A DNA stretch of 64,000 nucleotides from Pararge aegeria (lineage: Eukaryota > Arthropoda > Insecta > Lepidoptera > Nymphalidae), in assembly GCF_905163445.1 (NCBI RefSeq), contig NC_053200.1:620001-684000 (forward strand), given 5' to 3'. The notes beneath the pieces were generated by a model. That model did not search any database. It worked only from the letters and a program-made list of their open reading frames with translations, and had not been told where the DNA came from. Positions 35,401 through 47,600 of this stretch are shown here, piece after piece (position 1 is the stretch's first letter; every line of letters begins with the position of its first letter). The position numbers and the translations under genes were made by a program.

Positions 35401-38400
35401 TGTATGAAATCTTTGAGATGTCGCTCACTACGTTCAAAGGCTACATAAAATTAAGGATTACATAAACGACGAAAAGGCTTGAAAATGAGCTGCTCTAACA
35501 TCATAAGTAGTTAATTAATGGAATAGGTAACAAATAAATACCCGGCTTAATTTGTCGTGGACCTTAGATCAGGGCGCGTTTGGAACACTCCAAGATTTCG
35601 AATGTGGCTATAATTATTACCTCGCAACAATGGAGACATATATGTGTATTAACGCTTTATAAGTGCCTGTGATAGGCCTACATGAATAAAGAGTTTTTGA
35701 TTTTGAATATACTGGGTGTGTGATTTATGTATACAGAGGGTGTAACTAGACGTAACTATGAGGGGTGATTCTCGCTGGTTGGACCTAGCCTTGAAAATGT
35801 CCAAGGCTGATGCAACAATACTATTATTATCTTATCGGAAATAAGTATAAGTTTATTGTTTTTAAACTGTATGTTATATAAAGGTCATAAAACAATTTCA
35901 TGGTTATTTGCTTATCGGTAAAATATATCGCTTATCGGTTAATCTATTATCTTCAATGTTCAAGGGTCCTCCTAAGCATTTGCCTCTATGGGATCTTCAA
36001 TTAAATTTTGTGGAAAACTAATAATACTGTTTTGATGATTAATTAATTACATCAAGGCATTTGGGCGTACTGTATTGTGCATTGCGATTCGGAATTTACT
36101 CACAATCTTATCCGAAAGTTACGTGATTATTGCACTAGACTAAGATGAAAAAAAACTCGGTCCAATACAATTGTATATCGTCTCATAATCCATAGTAAGA
36201 AATAAATTTTGTTCGTCCTTCCTTAACACTACACACGCACATTATTAACTAAGCAACCATTTTTTTTATTTTATGGAGTTAGTTGTAAGGACGTAGAGTA
36301 ACATAGTTAAATTTTGGTCCTAGAAAAACTACACAATCGCAAGGGCGCTTTGCAGGAACATTCGTATTTTTACACAAAACATCGTCCTTCCTGGAGGACG
36401 TGAAGTCCTTACAAAGCGCCCAAACGACTTATTCACCGCGGGTAACACCGCAGGGCGCAGTTAGTATAAATTATTTTTCAATACAGTCAATGCTAAAGAA
36501 GCTTCCGCAACAAATCAGTTAATAAATTCAAAACATCGGAACCTCGAAATCTTCAGAGAAGTCTGTTAGTAATGAAAGTATAAAAATCCCAGATTCTTTT
36601 ATTTCAATAAGTCTTTTATTGCAGGTAAAGCATCATTAAGGTTGTAGCCGTAGATAACGGACTGACCTCAATTAAATCGTTGAATCTATTTTGTTTCAAG
36701 ATATGAACCGTTTCGATCGAGGTCAGCGTTTACCTTATCGATTTACCTTATACATAACCTGCCCATTAAACTTGACATTGAAAAGATAAAATTCATCTCA
36801 TCTTCAACGCAATATAATATTGCGGATATCATACTGCATGTAAGATTGTCCTAGGCTTTGGCTTTGTGTTTCTAATAACAATTTCGTTATCACCTGAACC
36901 GTCCCAACATTAGCGTCATTAGTAAAGCCGGATTCACCACAACCTACGCATTGTTTCGTGACACGTGGCTAGGAACATCGGAAGAATAGATACCGAGGCG
37001 TACACTAACTTTGCTTCAGCGCGCATTACGTGAGTGTACTGAGCACAGGCTCCCACAGGGCTAGCACAGGCAGGAGACAAAAATTATATCCCTTGACAAG
37101 GGATATCAATAACTTGCTAAAGCACGGGAACATAGAATAGGAACAGTTTACCCCCTTTTATTATTACACATATATTATTATTTCCACTTGTGCGCCAGTG
37201 CTCTATTATAATAATGATAATAATAATCATTTATTTCAGACGTTTCCATCCATAGATTGTTAGTATATTAGTAACAATTTTTCCTTAACCACTGTGTTAG
37301 TATTGATAAGTTTCAAAAATAAATAAAAATAAACAATACTATACTCGCCCGATTGCTACTCTCACACAGTGGCACAGTATAGGGCAGTCGTATCGGGCAG
37401 CAAATACCTTAAGAATGCCGTTGTCGCCGGTACATAAACGCTGTAGGAGAGAGGCTGTTTTTTGTTACGCATTATGGCAAAAAAGTCATTTGTTGCTGTG
37501 TCTGTGAACATTTTAGAGGCCCTACAGCGCCACGGCAGCCTCACCAGGCTAAAGGCTTTGTTATTGAACACGCAGGGCATTGTTAGCTCGGCACGTATAA
37601 GTCATCCACAGTCGACAGGTAAAGAAGGTGTGAGTCCTTTAAAAAAAGTAATCTTCACGTCAGCTGTGCACCGGGTGAATCTGCGGGCAAGCATATTGCC
37701 CCATACGGCCAACGCCCTGCGTTCTCGTTCAATATCCTCATCGTCTCCTAGGTGGCTGGTGACAATGTGACCGAGATATTTAACTTTCTCGTCGACTTTG
37801 GAGAGACACACCATCGAGACATACGGGATGAACATGGCGCGGCCGCTGTTTCGGAGCCCTAAATATCATCATCTCACTTTTTTTGAGTTATATTTCAAAC
37901 CATGGTCCTCCGCATATGCCTCACAGATGAATATAAGCTTCCTAAGCCCTGCTATCGAAGGACTGAACAGCTCCATGTCCATCAGTATAGCTTATGTTGT
38001 TGACACATATGTCATCGATGTGGCAGGTTATCGCCCTCATCTCACTACCGTGTAACTCTCGTGTAATGTACGCATCAAAAGTGCCACCCCGCGCTATGGG
38101 CGTACTCGTATAAAGATATTTTTGACTTTGACTTTGACTAATGTCGCAGCGTGTTGCAGACGCTGATCAACGCGGCGTACTGCTCGCTGGCGCTGGTGGG
38201 CGCGCTGGTGCAGCGCGTGGTGTTCGGGCGGCTGCGCGTGGCGGAGGCGCAGCGCGTCAAGGACAAGTTCTGGAACTACGTGTTCTACAAGTTCATCTTC
38301 GTGTTCGGCGTGCTCAACGTGCAGTACGTGGACGAGGTGCTGATGTGGTGCACGTGGTTCACGTTGCTGGGCTTCATGCACCTGCTGGGACAGCTGTGCA

Positions 38401-38602
38401 AGGACCGCTTCGACTATGCAAGTACCATTAATACTATCTACCATTTATATACTTCATTTATTTTATATTTTAGGACTACAGGATCAAGGTACAGTAAAAG
38501 TGGGTAATCGTTTGATAGATCTTTCAAAATTAAAGCGGGTGTGTGAAAACGATTTTCAATTCGAGGATTCTTTTTTAAATAGGTTAACAAGGCGTGTAAG
38601 TT

Positions 38603-38660
<58 letters not shown>

Positions 38661-41600
38661 AATAAATAAATATACTACGGAAAAGGAATCTACTTAATGA
38701 CACGGATCTCCAACTCGTAGATCTCTTAGAATTATTTAAAGACCCAAATTTAGAATTTTTTGTAAAGAATGTTTACCCACAGGCGAATATAACTGACCTT
38801 AGTCGAGACACTTTAGCTTTGCGACTCGCTGAGCTACGTCGGTAACTCTTAGTTCTACTACGGATCTACTAATTTCTGATTTGATCTCGAAGAGATACTC
38901 CTAGCATTGCTCTCTTCATCGCCCATTGAGTGACTCTGAGTCTTCTTATAAGAGCGAATAATATGTGCACTCAAAAACTGCCCCGCACTAGTATCTTCAT
39001 TGCAACCGTGCGAAGTCCGGGCGGGTTGCTAGTAAAATATAAAAAACCCCTAAAATTTTATAAATCAAATTAGTACTTTCTTAAGTTTATTGTATCAGTA
39101 CAAATTCAACAGGCGGCTAAGCTCGTTACCTTGTGTCTCATATACGCTTGAGATAATGTAACGGTTGCAGTCTTGAAAGCCTGAGGTCGTCTAGCGAGCG
39201 TGTGAGCTAATCAGAGCCTTCACACGCTACTAATCCTAGCCTTTGGACGATCTCTACGGCGCAGCGGTGAGCCTTGTAGTGGGTTATTGGTTCCATTCCA
39301 ATCACTCTGTAGGTGAAATAACTAAAATGTCGTCGCCAATCAAAACTTTTGTGCGCTAAATAATGCCGCTGTACCTACCACTGGAGTCTGTCACAAATCA
39401 TCTAAGTATATACTGTAAAAATTAAACACACCCCGATACTCAATATGCACACTCGATTTATTATACTAAATGGTTGCGTCCTATTCGAAGTCACAGCCAA
39501 AAGTGCCCCGTCGTGACATCCCACCCTCAGGCCAGAGCCGCCATATTTTTCCCCCTCTTGGTGACCGGATACTGACGTCACAACGACCGACAAGCTGCCG
39601 AGGTGGCGCTTGCGTCGATCTTTGTACATTGTCGCACACAAAACGCGCGGTGTTGCCAACACGGCCATGCTGCACGGTGCCCGCCCCGGGTACCCCACGA
39701 GCCGGGATCAAAACACTGCGAAATTTAAGAACTGTTAACACATGAAGCATTTTATATAAACACCTAACCTCATTATTCTTTATATTTGTAAGGCCCATCG
39801 GAATATTGCCCATGCCTTGTCCATTGTGCGACCCCGTAGCTCAATCAACAAGACCATCCCACCCAAAGGGACAAGCCACACTTAGGAGACAGATGTGTCA
39901 TTGTTGAAAACCACTTGCACTTAAAGAACATTTCGCTCACTTAAGCGTACCAAGTTGGTGAAGACCACTTGCTCTTAAAGAACATTTCGCTCACTTAAGA
40001 GTACCAAGTTCGTCTTCAAGCTCAGGCGTTCGCATTCCAATGTGACGTTCTTTGTTCATAATGCAATATTCCCATCATACGTCACAGTATTTTATCACGG
40101 CTCGCTGAAGTATTGTTTATATCTACAAATCCTACATAATGTATGAAAATACTGATTAGAGATTCATTTTAATAATAATTTTGAACTATAGCAAAATGTA
40201 ACATAGCACTGAAAGTTAAGTAAGTCAACTCTCTATTTAAATTATGGTTAATCTAGTGAAAATCAATGGCGTAAAGACAATTTAAATATTTACATAAGAA
40301 TTTCATAATATTTATAGTTTAAGATATACCTTGCCAACACGGTTTTTGGTTTACGGGTTTAATAAATAAAATAATATATTTCTAATCTAGGCTCCAATCA
40401 CCGATATTGATCCATGATTTCATATTTTCGGCCACAGCTACGCCATTATACATTTTAGAACATCTTTGACTACCTCTCAAATCCACAACCTCATATCTAT
40501 CGTTGTTCAAAATTTTCTTGACTTGAAATGGACCTTTAAACGTCGGCATTAATTTTCTACTTTGACCGTCGTTACTTTGACTTTGTATTCTAATCAATAC
40601 TAAATCTCCTTCTTTGTAAGTTTTAGCTTTCACCCGAGATTTATCGAACCTTTCTTTCTGATATTGAGCACTAGCCTTAACATTACTATCAACTCTCTCG
40701 CGCAACTGAGACATGTCGACTAATTTTTCGTCTTCCAACTCTGGGGCTAAACTATCACTATCCATGCGTAATCTATAACCGAACATAACTTCACTAGGGA
40801 CAGCTCGTGTAGTTTTGTGTATCGTGCTATTTAAGCCTTGCTGTAGAGCCTTTATGCATTGATCCCACCTATCATCGGTAGTGTCAGCACCCATAGATTT
40901 TAATGATTCTAAAATAGTTTTATTAAATCTTTCAACTTGTCCATTAGCGCGAGGAACACCTGTTGCCACTATATGTAATCTAATATTTCTATTTGCACAA
41001 TATTGAGCAAATTTACCCGATGTAAAACAAGAACCGGCATCAGTGATTATGCGTCTGGCGTTTCCGAAGGTCTTTGATATATTTTCTAACTCTTTAATGA
41101 CACCCGCTGTATTAGTTTTACGAACCGCGGAAATAAAGACAAATTTTGTAAACGCGTCTACCACTACTAACAAATACTTATTTTTATTTTTAGTAGTCAC
41201 AAATGGACCAATATGATCCAGATGCAAAGTATGAAACGGTTGTGCGTATTTTGGCAAAGGGTATAATTCCCCTTCCTTTGGTCCCCCTTTATTTTTGTGA
41301 TAAATGCAATTCAAACAGTTTTTGATATACTTTTTTACTATTTTCCGTAATCGTGGAAACCAGTAAAGTGTACGAATACGCTCAACCGTTTTATCTAATG
41401 AGAAATGGCCTACGTCATCATGGTTACATTTTATTATTTGCCAGATGCAGTTCTTTGGGACCACCCAACGACGGCCATTACTAGTTCGCTTATACACCTT
41501 CGCGCCTAATAACTCGTAACTATTAAAAATCTCTTTATTATCTTCGGCCTGTCCTGATGCTAAGACCTCTCTTATTTTCATTAATTCTGGGTCTTGGACT

Positions 41601-44600
41601 TGTACCGCAAGTAACCAATCCCCTTCCGTGATTGACATAATAATCTCAGCCTCGGATTTTTCTCCGGATGGCACAGGGTTGCGACTGAGAGCATCAACAT
41701 GTTGCATCCGACTACCCTCTCTGTGTAAAATCTCAAAAGTGAATTCCTGAGTCGACAACACCCATCTAGCTATCCGAGGAACAATGTCTTTTTTAGACAA
41801 CGCATAACGAACGGCACTACAATCCGTAATAATTTTGAAGCAATTACCTAACAAGTAAAGTCTAAACTTTTGAAGACAACAAACTACAGCCAGTAGTTCC
41901 AACTCGAAAGAATGAAATTTCTTTTCGTCGTTTGTAGTCTGTCTGCTGTAATAATGGACTACCCTTTCGCCTTCATCCCCTACTTCATATCCTACTTGCG
42001 TAAGGATGCCAGCTAAACCTTCTCTACTGGCATCAGTATACAAAACGGTGTCTTTTTTTGGATCGAAGATAGCTAGTACGCTTTCAGAGGTTAATTTATC
42101 TTTCAAAATGCAAAATGCTTGATTTTGTAGCTCACCCCATTCCCAGACAGCATCCTTTTTCAACAACTTAGTAAGTGGAGTGGACAAAATAGCACAGTTT
42201 CGTATAAATTTCCTAAAATAACTAATAAGCCCCAAATACTGTCGAAGTTGGTGCACGGTTTTCGGTACCGGAAAATTCTTTACTGCTTCCAGTTTGGCTT
42301 CGTTTGGCATAACACACCCTGGTCTAATTTTGTATCCCAAGAATTCAATTTCATTTTTAAAGAAATGACACTTTTTTAAATTCAATGTTAAACCATTTTT
42401 CTTAAATATTTGCAAAACTTCTTCAAGCAAGTTCATATTTTCCTCTACAGTTTCCGAAATTAAGTATAAATCATCTAAATAAACAATCACTTTCCCAAAC
42501 CTTAAATTACCAAGAGTTTTGTTCATCATTTGTTGAAAACAAGAAGGTGCATTAGCCAACCCAAATGGAAGCCGCAAGAATTCGAAATGTCCGTCCTCGG
42601 TTATAAATGCAGTTTTTTCAATCGAATCCCTATGCATCGCAATCTGATAATACCCACTTTTTAAATCTAAGCTGGTGAATACCTTATAGCTTTGTAGTCT
42701 ATCCACTAAATCTTCAATTCTGGGCATGGGGTATTTATCTTTAACCGTTATCTTATTTAAGGCCCTATAATCTATGCATAGCCTTTTCTCCCCGTTCTTT
42801 TTATTAACTAAAAGGGCTGGACTAGCATATGGCGAGTTACTCTCGCGTACGATATTATTTACTAGTAATTCGTCGACCATTTCGCGAATCGTTTGCCTGT
42901 CGGAATGTGATGCTCTAAAGGGTCTGCATTGAATGGGCTGCGAACTAGATAACTTAATTTCCATTTCATAATTATTTACCTTACCCAATTCTTTTATATT
43001 ACTGGCTATGCAATCACTATATTTATTTAGTAAAGCAACTAATTCAGTTTGATGTACCTGTGCGTCTATTTCAGATACCGCAATACGATGACAGTACTCT
43101 TTTAAATCGCTTGCATATTGAAATTTCAAAATATCACCTACTCGAGAATAAACTAAATCGCGCCGCTCTGTAACATTCCGCCCAATCAGTATATCAGAAC
43201 CCACCAAGTCATCGATAACGTAAAAATCAATATCACATAGTGTGATCGAATCAAAAGAAAGATTAACACAAATCTTCTTATTGACACTTTTACAACTATG
43301 CTTAGAAAACCCTTGCAAAACTACAGGAGAAGGTAGTTCAATAATTTTTAACGAAAGTTTCTTTACCAATGATTCGGAAATAAGTGAACAACTACTTCCG
43401 GTATCTATGAATGCTTCGTGGCAGGTATCGAATATACACACGTTTTTAACAAACTTATTTTTCGCATCTGAGGAAACAAATTTTGTCTCTTGTTGCTCTG
43501 GTTTAACTAATGATTTCCCTGAATTCTTCTTACTATAGCAAAGGGATTCCACATGTCCCCGCTTCCCGCAATATTCGCATTTGTTAGCCTCACACTGATG
43601 TTTTTTGTGATTACCCCCACATACGAAACATTTAATAACCTTGCGAATTTGAGTATTATTAATATCCGTGCTACTATTTGAAGGACCGCAAATGCTGGAG
43701 TTAGTAAAGTTCGTATTCATTTGTGAACTTTGATTACCCGACAGTATACCATGACTACTTTTAACTGACGCATCACGTGAACTACCCACTTGTTTAACAT
43801 TTTTCTTGTAAATACGCCCATGTAAATAACTCGATAAATCGTCACATGTTTTAAAGTAACTGGATTCTAAAGAAACATAATCACTGATGTTACCTACTAT
43901 GATCGAAACAATATCTTGTTCGCAGAAATTTAAACACAATCGGTCAATTTTGCACTTCTGTTCAAAATAGAATTCATATAAAGATTGATTATCAATCGGT
44001 TTCCGATCAATAATTTCTTTTAAAAGTTCGAACATATTTCTTTGGATTTGAAAACTACCTGACAACTTCGTCTTCCAATCAATCCACTTCCATAAGGGCC
44101 ACTTATCATCTGTACGTAATAACGAATCGTACCAGATTTTAGCCGAACCCTTCAATTTATTAAGAGCTTGATAACGAATTGTTTCATCAGACCATCTAAA
44201 AGTTTGCGCGTAAGATTGAATAATGTTAAGCCATGCATTAATATCGTCTTTCAAAGGGTCAAAGTCTGGTATAATATTGTTCAATGTACTCACAGTCTCA
44301 GTATCTTTACGAGATACCTTATTACGTTTCCTTGGAGGTGATGGCGTCCTGGGCTCTGAAGAACTCGAGGTGGACCGAGCGCGTTTGCGTTTCGATCTTT
44401 TTTTTCCCATAGCGTAAGTTACAACACACTTCTGATGTAAAAATTAAACACACCCCGATACTCAATATGCACACTCGATTTATTATACTAAATGGTTGCG
44501 TCCTATTCGAAGTCACAGCCAAAAGTGCCCCGTCGTGTCATCCCACCCTCAGGCCAGAGCCGCCATATTTTTCCCCCTCTTGGTGACCGGATACTGACGT

Positions 44601-47600
44601 CACAACGACCGACAAGCTGCCGAGGTGGCGCTTGCGTCGATCTTTGTACATTGTCGCACACAAAACGCGCGGTGTTGCCAACAATACGAGAAGGGAATAT
44701 TTTCAAAGAAATACAGGGTGTGAATGCCTCGTTGGTTTAGTGGTTAGCATTTTTATACTACGGATCTGTGGTCCTAGGTTCGAATCCCGGGTCGGACCAA
44801 AAACTGTTATATATTGTTTTTTGTGTTTTCTTAACAATTTTGGCTGTATCAATCCCCGTGCCTCGGAGAGCACGAAAAATCTTCGATCTCGGTTATTATT
44901 ACTGACATGTGAAAATACTCGTTAAAGACCAACAATCCGCAATGAAGCAGCATGGTGGGTTCTATGCTCTAATAACTTCTCTCGTTAATAGGCCGCGGGT
45001 GTAGGGTGTATTGCCTTAAAAATATCTCGTTATTTTCCTTAAAAATTATTAACCCAGATAAGCCTGAAACTAAAATTTTCTGAAAATTTTGAAAATAGTT
45101 ACATTATTTTTTATTAGATCTTATGCAACATAAAATAAATTATGAAAAAAAAAAATTAAGTGTAAGGCTTTCAGGGAAACAGCCGTCCTATATGTAGGAC
45201 AGTAGGATAATAAGAGGAAATAAAAGACCATTTATGACAAAACAGAATGTAATCAAAAAGTGTAGTTTATTAGATTTGATTATATTACCCATTGTTATAT
45301 GTAATTTACTAGATTAACACTATTTATGAATGATATGTTTCAAAACACTTGACTCACACTCCAACATCACATTTCTTGCAACGTGTCAAACATTTTTTGT
45401 GACATTGACGACCAGTGTGTTTGCTTCGATTGAGGAATAACCAGATGATTCATTTGGACTTTACGACTATCAGCATGTTCATGATTGGAGGGTCGGCTAG
45501 GCCCTCTTTTGGCATTTTTTCTGTTTGATTCAATCAAAGCAATTGCTACCCTTCTGCGAAAGCCAAGATGATCCAGTTTTCCATGATTTATTTTATATAA
45601 CTGCCATGCATTATGTTCGGCAAGATCAATCATGTGTGTGAGCAACGGCATGTACCATTTCATACCTCGTATACCAATTCGGTAATGTGAAATATTTTCA
45701 TCAGACCGATCCACTCCTCCCATATATTTGTTATAGATGGACACCATATGTGGTTCTTCTATTCTTTTTGTGGTTCTTCTATTCTTTCTTCAGTGGTTAT
45801 GTCTCCAGGCAAATTCTTTTTGACAGCATATTTATTGCTCTCTGACACCAACAACGAAATAACATCTTCATCTAAGAAGTTTTCAAACCACTCAATTGGG
45901 CGCTTATCTTGGCAAGCGCCTTGAACATCTGGCCAATTCACGGGATTTTTTGCCAAGTCCCGTTTTCTCCATGCGTAGGTACGCCTACGTTTAGTTCGAC
46001 CTGTAGAATCAGAAGGTTCTTCTTCTGTATCACTCACCATAATCTGCCCTTGAATCATTACTTCAGCCGGTTGAAGCAGAATGTTTCGTGGCAAATTATT
46101 CAAAGTTACATTATCTTCTTCACCCGAATCTTCGTCAGTGAGACAGTCAGGATCAACAGGAGGAGGCAGAATACATATCAGTCGTTCTCTATAATCTTCT
46201 TCATTATCAGAAACATTTTCTAAAGCATCTAAAATTTCATGCGCAGCTAACGGTCTGTAAAGAAAAAGTTGTATTATTGTACTAAAATCATGTATATTAT
46301 CCTACTGTCCTATATATAGTACGCTAGTATTTGTAACAAGTTATACGTAATTTATTTATATTATTTTGCTAGAATATTTATTTAGTACAAAAGTTAATGT
46401 TATCAACTAGATATTAACACAGAAAAAAACAACTCACGAGTAAAATATAACTTTTTATACATACCTGTCATTTGCCATGTCTGCAACGCACTTTTATTAC
46501 ACACTTATAAGGTAAAATATAAGGTAAAAACTGTTAAAATAACTGTCTTTTTATTTCTTCTAATAAAGCTGACACGTTTCTTACTGCAAATCATAAGACT
46601 AAATAATCTTAGATAAAGAGGGTATTCTGATATTTTTTTTTATTTCTACTGTCCTAAATATAGGACAGTAGGCTTATCTGGGTTAATTACAATCGGAATA
46701 CAGAAATTGAAAGACAATGTTGTTTGTCCCTCCATCCGGTCCCCTATAACGAATGTATGTTTATATGTCGCGTATAAAGTTCAAGCTTCAATAATTCAAG
46801 GTTCCTAAAACATCGATTTTGAAATCTACCACGAAACAACATTTGTATGCTCTTGCAAACAATGGACAAACTATTTAAAATTCGATACTTAGCTGATTTA
46901 CATACGTTAAAATAATTGTCAGTTTCGAGTTAGTTTGGGTACCGAGAGTTCCGTGAAACGTATTTTGTCTCATAAAATATATCGTTTTTTTTTTCTAATA
47001 AGAAGTATTTTTTGTATCTTCGCTAAAGACATTAGAACTAATTATTTATATTTTGCCCGAGTAGGTTTGGTAGGTAGGCGTTACCACCTTTACTTGAAAT
47101 CTTACTCTGTAGGCATTTCTAGAATTCATGGTATTTGGCATATATGAATAAATGAAAATTCCATGCGGTTCCGAGGGAATATAACGGAGAACAGGTAGCC
47201 GCGTCATCTGTTTCACTACTACAGCTGTCCAGCTTGCTGATGAAACCCTGTAAGGAGAGGCCTTTAGGACATAGGCTATATTATACGAAAGATAAGTTTA
47301 CGCATGTTTGCATTCGCGAAACTCGTCGTAAGTGTTTGATACGCAGCAGTTATATTCGTGTACCAACACTTTTTATCTACCTATAAGTTTCAATAGGAAA
47401 TGGGAATCGATGATAGCTTGGTGGTTAAGGCTTCGGCATTCCTTTTTCGAGTTCGAGCCGCGCACCACTCACTTTTCGGAGTTATGTGCGTTTTAAATTT
47501 AAGCAATTTAAATATCACTTATTTTAAACGGTATAAGAAAACATCGTGAAGCAAACTGCAAGCCTGCTAGTTTTCCATACCGTTCTCTAAGGGCGTGTGA

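Larger units (their letters stand above)
39414..44683 (-). mobile_element. Intact Ty3/gypsy LTR retrotransposon, 5270 bp
   Basis: Two 248-bp LTRs (39414-39661 and 44436-44683) flank one long gag-pol frame on the minus strand. LTRs begin TG and end CA, the flanking 4 bp ATAC is present on both sides (39410-39413 and 44684-44687), and only one difference between LTRs is visible (cgtcgtgacatc against cgtcgtgtcatc). The open frame and near-identical LTRs mean a recent insertion. It sits in AMFR intron 2, antisense to the gene. Confidence 0.96.
45053..46682 (-). mobile_element. piggyBac element, internally deleted, 1630 bp
   Basis: Terminal repeats CCCAGATAAGCCT (45053-45065) and its exact reverse complement (46670-46682) are flanked by TTAA on both sides (45049-45052, 46683-46686), the piggyBac target. 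Subterminal copies of a CCTACTGTCCTA motif lie near 45190, 46300 and 46650. It carries the two ends of a transposase gene. Confidence 0.95.

Noticed and set aside
20040..37110. Similarity between 20080-20105 and 37070-37100 (GGAGACAAAAATTATATCCC)
   Set aside because: The shared stretch is short and the element boundaries cannot be defined; noted only as a possible small inverted repeat family.
43242..43538. Plus-strand ORF inside the retrotransposon
   Set aside because: Antisense shadow of the gag-pol frame.
44725..44800. Genuine tRNA gene
   Set aside because: A and B boxes are present but the acceptor ends do not pair and the sequence continues into a SINE body.
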